Shown piece by piece: positions 1 to 9,151 of a DNA stretch of 64,000 nucleotides. The stretch spans positions 24,339,489 to 24,403,488 of the forward strand of contig NC_087064.1 of the NCBI RefSeq assembly GCF_963678635.1, written 5' to 3'. The notes under the pieces are model-generated. The model was given only the letters and a program-made list of their open reading frames with translations. It did not search any database and was not told the DNA's origin. A program made the translations under genes and the position numbers. How positions within the stretch are numbered: position 1 is the first letter of the stretch; every line of letters starts with the position of its first letter. Source of the DNA: Symsagittifera roscoffensis. Its lineage: Eukaryota > Xenacoelomorpha > Acoela > Convolutidae.

Positions 1-438
1 ATCGGCAGCCGTAGTACTGATGAAGTTGTTGGCCAAGTTTTCAGTAGTATTTGAGCTTCTTACTGGTACACTGGCTGTTGCAGATGTGCCTTGCACTCTA
101 AGTGGGCTGTTAGACCTTGTGGAAACTGAACCATCGTTTGTTAAGACCTTTTCGTATTTTCTAACATTGATTAGTAGGTCGCACTTTCGTTTTCGTAGCG
201 TTGAAGCAGTGTTGAGGCAGTCTTGTGCTTCCTGAGTAGAAAACGCGGCTAAGTCGTCTGCGAGCGTATCAAGCAGATGAAAACAAGTGGTTATCTCCTC
301 AAAACTGAGTTTAACGTACTCGATTTTGCTTGAGTTGGCTATTTGCCTCGTTACTTCTTCCTCAAGCTCCTCGAAAGTACTCTAGCGGCGTCTCCATTGA
401 TTGAGTAGCTGTTGTAAGGTCGGCTTTGTTGGAGCCAT
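1..438 (-). pseudogene. Gag-like N-terminus, BEL/Pao-type LTR element (partial)
   Basis: A minus-strand frame opens with ATG at 438-436 and stays open for 146 codons to the left edge, apart from one TAG at codon 19 (384-382). The product starts MAPTKPTLQQLLNQW and continues with a charged alpha-helical stretch (FEELEEEVTRQIANS, then a KRKCDLL segment) followed by a Ser/Thr-rich stretch. This layout is what I know from the N-terminal Gag of BEL/Pao elements, where a helical region precedes the DUF1759-type Gag core. The core would lie outside the window, so the family call is an inference. The stop codon suggests an inactive copy. I chose this ATG because it is the first Met after an AT-rich leader. 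The plus-strand open frame at 20-235 is its shadow. Confidence 0.45.
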
Positions 439-1189
439 TCAAGAAAGTAGTACAAAGAGTAGAAAATATGTATTAAAAGTTCACGAGCTCGGATGGCGGC
501 AATCGCAAAGTAGTTCCGGTAATGAAGCTTTTATTCTGAGCTTTCTCAAGGTTTTTACTATAAGTTACGTTTAATTTTTTGTTAAAGTCAACCAGCCAGA
601 GGGTTAGCCCGGTGGTTAATTAAACAAAGTGAGCTACAGCTCACGCAGATATGAGCTTTTTAATTATTGTTAAGGACTAAGCGGTGAAACTTTCTTCTTT
701 TTTTTAAGAGTTCAAATGAGTTTAAAAAATTTCGAGACTTTCAAAATTTTTGTAAAACTTTTGTAGATGTGGCTAGTAAAACCTTTTTCAGATATGGGTT
801 TAAAGAAAATATTTCGGAAAAATAGGTTTTTGAAAATTCGCAGCAGCTAGGTTTGGGCTAGAAAATTTTGGCTATCGGGTTTTGGCTATCAGTATTTTTT
901 TTTGTATAAGTGGGAACCTTGTTTTTTTTTTATGTTTAGGTACTACCTTAATACCCCGAGGATTAAAATTAAATTAACCGATTCAGCACTAACATTTCAA
1001 ATTGGAGGTTTTAAATTTTAGCACAATGTGGGTTTTGCTATAGCACGAACTTGAATAAAGCTTTCAAAATCGACTATGGGTTTGAAACTTTTGTAGCAAG
1101 ATTATGATTTTTTAAGTTTAAGCACAAAAGGTTTTTGAAGAAAAAAAAATGTTTTCGAAATGGATCTAGCGTTGTGATGTAGAACCCTT
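439..1189. other. AT-rich non-coding stretch
   Basis: No supported gene. It lies immediately upstream of the minus-strand Gag-like frame and could hold that element's leader and LTR, but I could not identify an LTR pair or primer-binding site because the partner end is outside the window. Homopolymer T and A runs are common. Confidence 0.5.
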
Positions 1190-1475
1190 GGTCAGGACCG
1201 GTGTTCTGCATATGAACCTCTGGAGATGTTGGTAGTGAGGTGGAACCGCTGGTTCTGTCCTGGGCTCTGCCTATGGCACGTTGGAGATGTTGGTTGTGAG
1301 GTGGAACCGCTGGTTGTGTCCTGGACTCTGCCTATGGAACGTTGGAGATGTTGGTTCTGTCCTAGGTTCTGGCTATGGAACGTTGGAGATGTTGGTTCTG
1401 TCCTATGTTCTGCCTATGGAGCGTTGGAGATGTTGGTTGTGAGGTGGAACCGCTGGTTGTGTCCTGGACTCTGCC
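1190..1475 (+). repeat. Minisatellite with alternating 61- and 41-bp units
   Basis: Five successive units begin at 1226, 1287, 1348, 1389 and 1430, each starting ATGTTGGT. A degenerate half-unit precedes them. Units 1, 2 and 5 contain the 20-bp insert GTGAGGTGGAACCGCTGGTT and are 61 bp long (unit 5 is cut short at the array end). Units 3 and 4 lack it and are 41 bp. The array is markedly more GC-rich than its surroundings. Because 61 is not a multiple of three, the open frame across it (1226-1498) is unlikely to be a protein repeat. Confidence 0.9.
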
Positions 1476-1796
1476 TTGAAGTTGAGGGGGGTAGCTGAAG
1501 TTGTCCCTGTTGACTTGCAGTAGACTTCGATATCTTTTTCAGTTTTGGTCGCCAAATATTCAAGACAATTTGATGAACATATCTTGAAAGTCACTTTGTT
1601 GAAGTCAAATTTATTACTCATTAGTTCGGAACAAATCATGCTATTATTAAAAGATTTTACCGCATTTTTCTTTAATTCATGTGAGATAATTCATGTCATG
1701 AATAGTTCAGATATTTAAGTTTTTTCTGTTCAAGCTTATCGGACACCATACTGTTATTGAGGATCCGATCCACTCAACTGAAGCCCAGTCATCTAA

Positions 1797-2183
1797 CTAG
1801 CCTCCTTCAGATATAAGAAGTTAGCCACCAAAGACCTTAAATCAGTTTCTACTCAGCAGACCATCAAAAAAGTTTTGCCTAAAGTTTATCGCTTCAATTC
1901 TGAATTAGCTTTTTTAAAACCCTTATCCCAAAAACTCTTACAAACAAAAATGAACTACATTTCTCCGACAATTTTTGTCAATGATTTAGTGTGGATGCTT
2001 GAAGTCCTCATTACTTATAGCCTCACGCAAAACAGTTATGAAAACGTACAAAGGCACTGGCAAATTTTTTCCTCAATTTTAATTGAACAATTACAGAATT
2101 TAATTAAAGATTGTGTGTTACTCTCTCGATCATCATACTTCATTTGTATAATTTCGATGTGTCGATCAAAGTGTACAGCATGA
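1797..2183 (+). CDS. Unrecognised open frame
   Basis: After a TAA at 1794-1796 the frame is open for 128 codons to TGA at 2181-2183. The first part reads FRYKKLATKDLKSVSTQQTI, then KKVLPKVYRF, then becomes hydrophobic and Asn/Gln-rich. The stretch around LATK..KS..ST..KK...YR vaguely recalls the N-terminal tail of histone H3, but the rest does not follow the histone fold, so I do not assign it. No upstream exon is evident. It could be a pseudogene or chance in AT-rich DNA. Confidence 0.25.
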   Translation, partial: LASFRYKKLATKDLKSVSTQQTIKKVLPKVYRFNSELAFLKPLSQKLLQTKMNYISPTIFVNDLVWMLEVLITYSLTQNSYENVQRHWQIFSSILIEQLQNLIKDCVLLSRSSYFICIISMCRSKCTA

Positions 2184-3580
2184 ACAAATGTTTATATTTT
2201 AATCTTTTTACCCCACCAAGTTTTTTGATTTGCATTTCTGATTCGCATTATTTTAATTCGCAATATCCTGCAAATGGAGGCGGGTAATGCAACTGACAGT
2301 TTGGTTTCATACTAAATTTCTACTTAATTGATCTTTGTTACGATTTATTTTGGTGTTTGAATTGTTTTTACTGCAAGATTTTAACAATTTTGGTTCTTGA
2401 TGGCCTGGATAAGAGTTGCTTTCTGTATCTTAAAATTCAACGGTAATTAATTCGTTTTCACTCTAACTCCAATTCATTATTACTTTTTTCAACCCTAACT
2501 TCTCTGCAAACCCGACGTTCATTTCTTTGTTTTAATTTCGACTGTTCTCCTCGTAAAACGGCTTTTAGTACGCAGATCTAAGAGAATTAAAAATCAGGAA
2601 TCTGCAACGGAAAAATTCAAAATAGAGGAGAACAAATAATTTTTTGATTAATTTAAATAAGCTAACCAAGTGAATAAGAATCTGTTTACAATGGGATTTC
2701 ACAATCCCGTTTTTTTCAATTTGATTTTTTTTTGCCTTTTTAGTTTGTTTTCAGATAGTAGAGTTGTAATAATTGGAAAAGCGTCTTCGTTTTTTTGTCA
2801 TTAGTTGTAAGTATGAGGCTACTCCTCCTTTGTTGTTGTTTATTACAAAAATTGCTTCTATACTGTCACAAATTTGAGGAGAGAACCATGCAAGAAACAC
2901 AGTCAACTGTTTTTGGATCTTTTTATCTGTTGAGAGACTGGCACTTTGGACTGGGCTAAAACTTAAATTTTTCTTCACTTGTTATTTTTGTGTGCACAAT
3001 TCAAAACAAAACGGAAAACGTTATCAGCAAAATTTCTTCATCATATAATCCAAGCGAATGGAAAAATTGTTTATCATACGATTGAATTGAGTAAGAAAAC
3101 TGCTGCTCAAGCTATTTTCAAACGGTTTCTTTTTTCAAGTAAACTCTTTCATGATCATCAAGTTTCGTGAACCCATGTACCCATGGTTGTTTGGTAACCA
3201 AGTTTTTGCTTTTCGAAATTAACTTTTTACACTAATTGAACAAAATCTAACTTTTTTATTCAGGATTTGATATTCAGTTTCTCCTTCAACTAATTTAGAA
3301 ATATCACTTTCTAAAATTGATAAACTGCGAACTAAATACCCGTAGGTACTATCAAAGTTGTCAGAAGGAACTCAAAAGTACTGAAAAATTCTTGTTTGTA
3401 TGTTTTTTTGATTTTTTTTTTATTTTATGTAATTTTTGGTTTTTTTAAATCTTTTTTTTGTGCGTTTTTCGTTTTCACTCATCATCTATTTCCTAAATGT
3501 TTGAAAAACGCTAAAAAGATATTAACTAACAAGTATACAAAAATTTTTATGTCAAGCTAAAATATCAGGTGACCGATTTC
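2184..3580. other. AT-rich stretch without a supported gene
   Basis: Only short open frames on both strands (for example 2751-2978 minus and 2979-3170 plus), with no domain, splice signal or second copy in the window. Long T runs occur near 3400-3460. The right end borders the LINE relic. Confidence 0.5.
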
Positions 3581-3589
3581 AAAGTTTGA

Positions 3590-4620
3590 AATGGATACTG
3601 TTCTTTTACAAAATGCGCGATAATCAACAAAAAGTTTCGAGGAGCTAACGCTATTAAAAGAAACTTTCTTCAAACAAAATACAAACAATCATCACTAAAA
3701 AAAATCTTAAGAAATGTCTTGGTGTACAATTTTGGGTTCGCTTCTTTTCATTATATTCTTAAAAAATTCATCCTCAAGTCAACAAAAGACTCATATTCTT
3801 CTTCAGGCTAACGGCATTTCAATTTTAACTTTAAAATTCAAAGATTCACTAGCTCAACAGCATCGAAAAGCGCTAAACGAAACTCGGTTTTGATTGAAAA
3901 AAAACATTCGCACGCTCAATACCGACAAAACAAAAACAAAGAATTTCGAAAATCAAAAGAGAACTTTGTTACCGAAGCGCGAATGAATCAAAGTGATAAT
4001 AAAAACAGAAGATTATTAGGATAAGATCAGTTAAGAAAAAAATACGCAAATTTTGCGGTTTTGTCAATCAAATCAGAAAAATCTTACACAAAAAACGGTT
4101 GATACCTGTTTACAAAGCATTTTTGCAACCCATTATTCAAAACGGAGTTTTAATATAGGGTACTGCAAACAACAGTGTTATGAATTAACTGGATAAATAT
4201 CTCAGGAGACTACACTGAAATGTTTTGTGGGCGAAGATTCGATACAATCACAATAAAATAAGCGTATGTACTGAACGTCACATTATGAGTTCTTTACTAT
4301 GAATATAAAAATCCAAAAAATTGCCCAGCAGATACTTTTTGCAAAGTAATAACTGATGAGGACCTGTACAAAATATCAAAACAAAGAAGAAACGCGACAA
4401 ATTTAACGACTGGTGCACATCTTAGAACAAAAAAATATCTGCCTATAAAATTAAGAACACTACTCAGTTGTATCCTTAACTATGGAATAAATTGGTATTA
4501 GTTCACCCAGAAAATGTTCAAAACAGCCACAAACAAAAAGAATCACTCTTCCCTACATAACTTCATTTTAAACAATGAAGATCTATCGAACATAAGATAC
4601 AGCTAGAAACATTTAAATAA
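3590..4620 (+). mobile_element. LINE (non-LTR retrotransposon) reverse-transcriptase relic
   Basis: Around 4040-4165 the plus strand reads KIRKFCGFVNQIRKILHKK, then LIPVYKAFLQPIIQNGVLI and GTANNS. This matches the thumb-side region of LINE reverse transcriptases (K-ax-xGxLxxxR, then LxxxYxAxxxPxxxYGxxxWG). At 4385-4560 follows RRNATNLTTGAHLRTKKYLP and later LNYGINWY, matching the usual C-terminal tail (R....LP......S..YRG..LWN.LP). Stops and frame changes interrupt every part. The catalytic YADD region is not visible, so this is a 5'-truncated, decayed copy. The clade is uncertain; CR1- or jockey-like groups have this tail. Confidence 0.7.
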
Positions 4621-4639
4621 CATCTCAACGGGTCAACTT

Positions 4640-5420
4640 TAAATATTCCTCTTTTTTTCTTTTTTATCAGGAAAGCTCGTACTCGTTTGAGTTTTTTGCG
4701 CTCTGGTCAATACCGATGAAAATCGGAGTTAGATTATTAAAAAAAACGTCTCATGGCCATCTCTCAGGCTATTGTTTTATAGTTGTAAATGCGGTTTTAT
4801 AACAAGAAATCCTGGTATAATAGCCTGAAAACAATTTATTATTATATCAGTGCAGGCGCCCAGTGGAAACAATGAATCACTATAATTTCATTGATGATTT
4901 TGTGAAGTCGATGATTTCCTTCCTGAAACCTGTTGTATGTCTTTGAATTCCAATTGAATAAATCAGCACTAAATAATCGTTTGTGGTTAACTTGCATGCG
5001 TATCTTGTTGTTGCGTGATGGCTGGTGTATATACAATATCGGTGAAAAATTAGATGAAAACCTTTTTCAATTTTTCCCTCATTTATTTATTGGGCAGAAA
5101 TTACATATTTCTCCGAAATTAAATTTGAGTACAGCCTAAAAATTTTCAATGAGTGGAAGAGTAGAAAAAAAATCATTTTGATTCCCCATCTGTTGGAGTA
5201 ATTGGAACATAGCCACTCTGCTGTAAAGACTAATCCGGTCATCCGTAAAACTAGTATTAAAAATAGACGTGTTTCTTTTTGTTAAGTTGAAGAGAAAGAT
5301 ACTTCCTCTCTCCCTTCCACTTCCCCTCTCCCATCCTCTTTTTGCTTAAAATAATTTTTTGCCATTGCCACAGTTCAAATTTTTCAAGGTTCAAAGTTCA
5401 TGTTCTAAAAGGAAAAAAGT
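4640..5420. other. AT-rich stretch without a supported gene
   Basis: Short overlapping frames on both strands at 4842-5139 have no recognisable domain. The stretch 5280-5340 is a C/T-rich run. Nothing else is seen. Confidence 0.5.
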
Positions 5421-5429
5421 TCACCAGTC

Positions 5430-5830
5430 TTCTCGGGTTAAGGTCCGCGACTCATTTTCAAACGTTCAAAAATCGCGCCGATTTAACTCCGCGACCGAAG
5501 CTTCATAGCCTGGAAACTTTTTATAGTCGCGGACAATGTTGAAATTTGGCACTAAATTAATTGCGGTATAATCTGAAAATGAGGCGCAATGTAATCTGAA
5601 AATGAATCACTTCTTTTGAAGACAGTCGCGACAGTCTGAAAATAAGTCGCATGTTGGTTGTCCCGGTCGCGATTATTTTTTCTTTGGTCGCGCCGGTCGT
5701 GGTTATTTTTTTCTTTGCTCGCACCGGTTGCGGTTAATTTTTGGTGGTCGCGCTGATCGCTGATTTTTCCTTGGTAGTGACGTTTGCGGACACAAAGTCT
5801 CGAATTACCGAAAGTTGGTCGCCACATTCG
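5430..5830. repeat. Degenerate GTCGCG-rich tandem repeat
   Basis: The motif GTCGCG, or its variants GGTCGCGCCGGT and GGTTGCGGTTA, recurs about every 40-55 bp, separated by T-rich spacers such as ATTTTTTTCTTTG. The best-preserved units lie between 5640 and 5770. CpG content is locally high compared with the AT-rich surroundings. The open frames here are low-complexity by-products. Confidence 0.65.
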
Positions 5831-5959
5831 CGACAGTCTCGACCATCATGAACAAACGGCAGTCTGGAAAAAACTGAAATTGGTCAAATTAGCCTCATCA
5901 TGGCACCACAATTTTGGCTCGGGTTGCACCGTTGTTTCAAATTTTTACATTACGAAGCC

Positions 5960-6320
5960 AAACTGTGCATTCTCTGCATTGTAAGCCGAATCTGCAACAG
6001 GCCAAAATCAGATTTGGCGCGGAATCCGCAACATTGCTACTTTTCTTTGATCTTCTTTGCTGTTTCGGATTCGACAAACAAATGCCTAAAACATTGTACC
6101 GCTCGAAATTACTCCAAAAAAAATCAAAGATGCGGAATCCGCAACTGTATTTGCGGAATCCAGAACAATTTGATAAGACATTTGTACCGTTAAATTTGCG
6201 GATCCACAAACAAATGATAAGACATTTGTATCGTTAAATTGAGCTGTTGCGGAAAATTGTAAAGGGAACCCGCAAATTCTAAGTGGAATCCGCAAATTGT
6301 TAGTGCAATCCGCAATTTTT
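5960..6320 (-). repeat. GGAATCCGCAA short tandem repeat, block 1
   Basis: The words GCGGAATCCGCAA, TTTGCGGATCCAC and AATCCGCAAATT recur about every 20-40 bp. A longer direct repeat, ATAAGACATTTGTA(C/T)CGTTAAATT, occurs at about 6172-6197 and 6217-6239. The block is in reverse orientation to the related block at 24.37-24.63 kb. GCGGAATCCGC is itself nearly palindromic, so the array can fold. No protein is supported, although frames run through it on both strands. Confidence 0.8.
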
Positions 6321-6428
6321 TGCGGATTTCATTTACATATATGTTTATATGTGGTAACGTTTTAATTTATATCTTTTATTTACTTTGTGTTCACCAGTAC
6401 GTTCAATCTCAGCTACGTTGATCAGCTA

Positions 6429-6610
6429 CCAGTTGAAATACCTGTCAATATCAATTCCTGTCACCAACTTCGATCTCAACTCCTGAAGCCCAACTTCGAT
6501 CCCAATTCCTGTAACCCAACTTCGATCCCAATTCAAATAACCCAACTTCGATCCCAATTTCTGTAACCCAACTTCGATCCCAATTCCTGCCATCAATCTC
6601 AATACCTGCA
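6429..6610. repeat. 26-bp tandem repeat
   Basis: About six units of CCCAACTTCGATCCCAATTC followed by CTGTAA lie between 6450 and 6600, with point variants (CAACTTCGATCTCAACTCCT, AATTCAAATAA). The unit is not a multiple of three, which explains why two minus-strand frames (6426-6611 and 6451-6651) both show the shadow motif GIGIEVG or NWDRSW in different frames. Confidence 0.9.
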
Positions 6611-7070
6611 AAAGTGAACAAATTGAACAAACTTATGAAGTAAACTCGCATCTAAACTCATCAGTTCAATTCAATCATTTAATTCAATTAACTAATTCAA
6701 TAAAGTAAAAAAAATTTTGGTTTAACCTTTTCGAGTATTTTCAAATTGCGAACATACAGTTTGATACAGCAAAATTTTTGGGAACATAATTCTGTTTTTG
6801 AAATTAACATTTATTTTAGCTGTAGTTGTTCAAGTTTTTTTTTAATTTTTACCCGAAACGGATTTACTCAAATTAGTTTCTTTTAATAGATAAATTACTC
6901 CCTATGAGCAAATTACACCAAAAAGATAGCTTACTCTTTATGAGCAACTTTGACGGGCCCGCTTAATTTTAAGACCATAATACACTTCATACAGTAAAAC
7001 CAATACGGTAAATTACGGTTGATTTGAAGAGATCAAATAACAACAAACAGTCGTAAGAAAACATTCAAAA
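6611..7070. other. AT-rich spacer
   Basis: No gene or clear repeat seen. There is a short echo at 6890-6950 (ACTCCCTATGAGCAAATTAC and ACTCTTTATGAGCAAC). Confidence 0.5.
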
Positions 7071-7079
7071 CAACAAACA

Positions 7080-8660
7080 TTATAAACAGTTCAATTTGTT
7101 CATTCCAGGTCGTAAAAAAATCCTGAGCAGACTCGGCCATATTATGTCTAAATACTTCTCGGTAGTTATCCTCGACGGCATATCTACCATGGCATGCATT
7201 TATATGGCATCGGATTGTGCTCATGAGGAAATATTTGTGTTCGTTGAGCCTGGGAGACAAGATCAGAGTGTCCAGCTCACGTTCTTTTTTTGCCTGCTAC
7301 AAGTCCCATTTTCCAACAAGCACAGAATTCCAAGGTTGATGGCACCAAAAATTTTCTACTGCCCAAAAAATTAGGATCACACTGTGTGGATGATAAACCA
7401 ATGGCTTTTCTGGTTACTGGTGTAGCTGGAACCAATATGAAATTTTGCCTTCTTTTTTTCCTCATCAAGCCAACGCACCTTTTAATTGCCAAAAATGTTG
7501 CAAAAATATGACTAATTTGGCTAGTGATATCACTCAGATCGCAGCTAATTCACTCAGATTGAAGCGAAAGATAATAAATCATATTTTTTTTTTGTAAAAA
7601 CAACGAAATTGAAACCAAAAACTACATACCAAAAAATCTTCTCCAGCAAGCTCCGCAATAACAGAAGGCACTCTCAGGGTGACATCCGCATTTTTGATGG
7701 AACTCATTTCAGCAAAAGTTCGTTTCTTCGAGCGATCGATTTTCAAAACATCAACACGGAATTTTTCTCCGGCGCGCAAGATAATCGATCCTTGCCAAAA
7801 TCACAAATTAGAATACGGTGTATAATTAGAATACGGTAAATTAAAATACCAATAGAAAAAAGATTCAGTTGCATCCGGAAACGCATTGCTAGTTTTCAGG
7901 ATATCAGATGAAATTGATGATCATACAGATTATCGGGATAGTTGGATATGATTAGTTAGTAAATTAATTACACATTTGATGAGTGAGTTAGTTGATAATT
8001 TTACATGCATTACTTAGCTGATGCAAGGAGCAAACTTCAGGGGAATGTCCTTTTCTGGCAACTCAAAATAATCAATGCGACTCAAAACATCTTCCTGCGG
8101 TTTTTTGTCCTTGTTTAACTTTTTGGCCTTGGGCTCTGAGGGTTTTTGTTCGGGTCTAGATTTCTCAGCATCCTTAATCATGGTTTATGATGAATTCGTC
8201 TGGCAGTGATTCTCCGGCGACTCATTTCCTTGGTTCGCCTTGTGACTCGTTTCTCAAATCGGCGTACTTAACATTTAAACTGCCACTGCATGATGGTCCA
8301 TTCCCCGTAGTATCCTGAGGTTGGTACACCAAACGAAATGTGCACTGGGACACAAAAGGGTCGTTGATGATGAAAATCCCTTTTTTGACCATGAGTTATG
8401 ATGAACATATCGTGCAGCCGTCTGGGGTTGAACGATATGTTCTTCTTTCTCGAATTCGGTCTTCTGCTGATGACAAAAGTATCATTGTGTTCGTGGAATT
8501 TTCTTATATTCCATGCTGCTGCGTTTTCTATTTTGTCTTCTGCGACACTAAAGATGGCAATTCCCGGCCAATCAGACCATGTAACCTTTACGTATAAATC
8601 ACTGATTAATGAGAAAATTACAGCACTTTCCCAGATGGAAGTGACTACATCGAGTTCTAC
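7080..8660 (-). CDS. Unrecognised spliced gene or pseudogene, minus strand
   Basis: Several coding-like blocks lie in order on the minus strand. Block 1, 8660-8268, is open for 130 codons without an early Met and contains KVTWSDWPGIAIFSV, SFNPRRLHDMFIITHG and ISFGVPTSGYYGEWTIMQWQ. It ends at AAAT followed by a plausible donor GTTAAG. Block 2, 8181-8014, encodes 55 residues, Lys/Glu-rich, with DVLSRIDYFELPEKDIPLKF. Block 3, 7790-7630, is bounded by GGCAAG (acceptor) and GTATGT (donor) and reads SIILRAGEKFRVDVLKIDRS and later VPSVIAELAGEDFL. Block 4 starts after GTAGCAG at 7293 and reads AKKERELDTLILSPRLNEHK to about 7080. A frame with VPATPVTRKAIG lies at 7490-7300. Splice-bounded open blocks argue for a real gene, but no family is recognised. 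Block order and phase are not all reconciled, so it may be a pseudogene. Confidence 0.45.
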
Positions 8661-8664
8661 TTAG

Positions 8665-9150
8665 CATGATGACATGGATGAAAGACTCTAATATGACTGA
8701 ACTGAGGAGTGATTGAATACTTGAACTGAAATGTGTCTTGGTTCAAGAATTGACTAATGGCAATTTCCCTGATGCAGGACTAATGCGGCACTGATAATGA
8801 CGGCTTCACTGATAAAAATTGCACGGTCTAGTTCCGCTTATCAGTGAAGACTTCATTATCAATTAGCCGTCTTATCTTTAAGAAGTCATTATGACATAGC
8901 AGGCACAACAATCATTAGCAGTCATTATGGCATAGATGCTCTAGTCGCCTGGTGTGCTAAAAAGAGTGGAAAAAGTCGAAGCTATTCCTTAATGGACGTT
9001 TATCTTGATCTTGGTGTTTCGATTAAATTGATGAAAGTGATGGGAGCTTGGCTGCTAAATTGGAATCAATTCATCCTCATCTTGTGCTCATTATTAGTTG
9101 CATCTCTCATTTTTCATGCGGAACTAGTAAAAACTTACGGAATCGAGTAA
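8665..9150. other. Spacer upstream of SET module copy A
   Basis: No supported gene. Direct echoes of GTCATTATG(A/G)CATAG at about 8885-8935 and a GAAGTCATTA motif are seen. The His-rich frame starting at 9048 is a shadow of the Pro-rich frame of the SET gene. Confidence 0.45.
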
Positions 9151-9151
9151 A

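Noticed and set aside
6426-6651. Two minus frames with repeated GIEVG or NWDRSW words
   Set aside because: Translation of a 26-bp tandem repeat in two frames; not a protein repeat.
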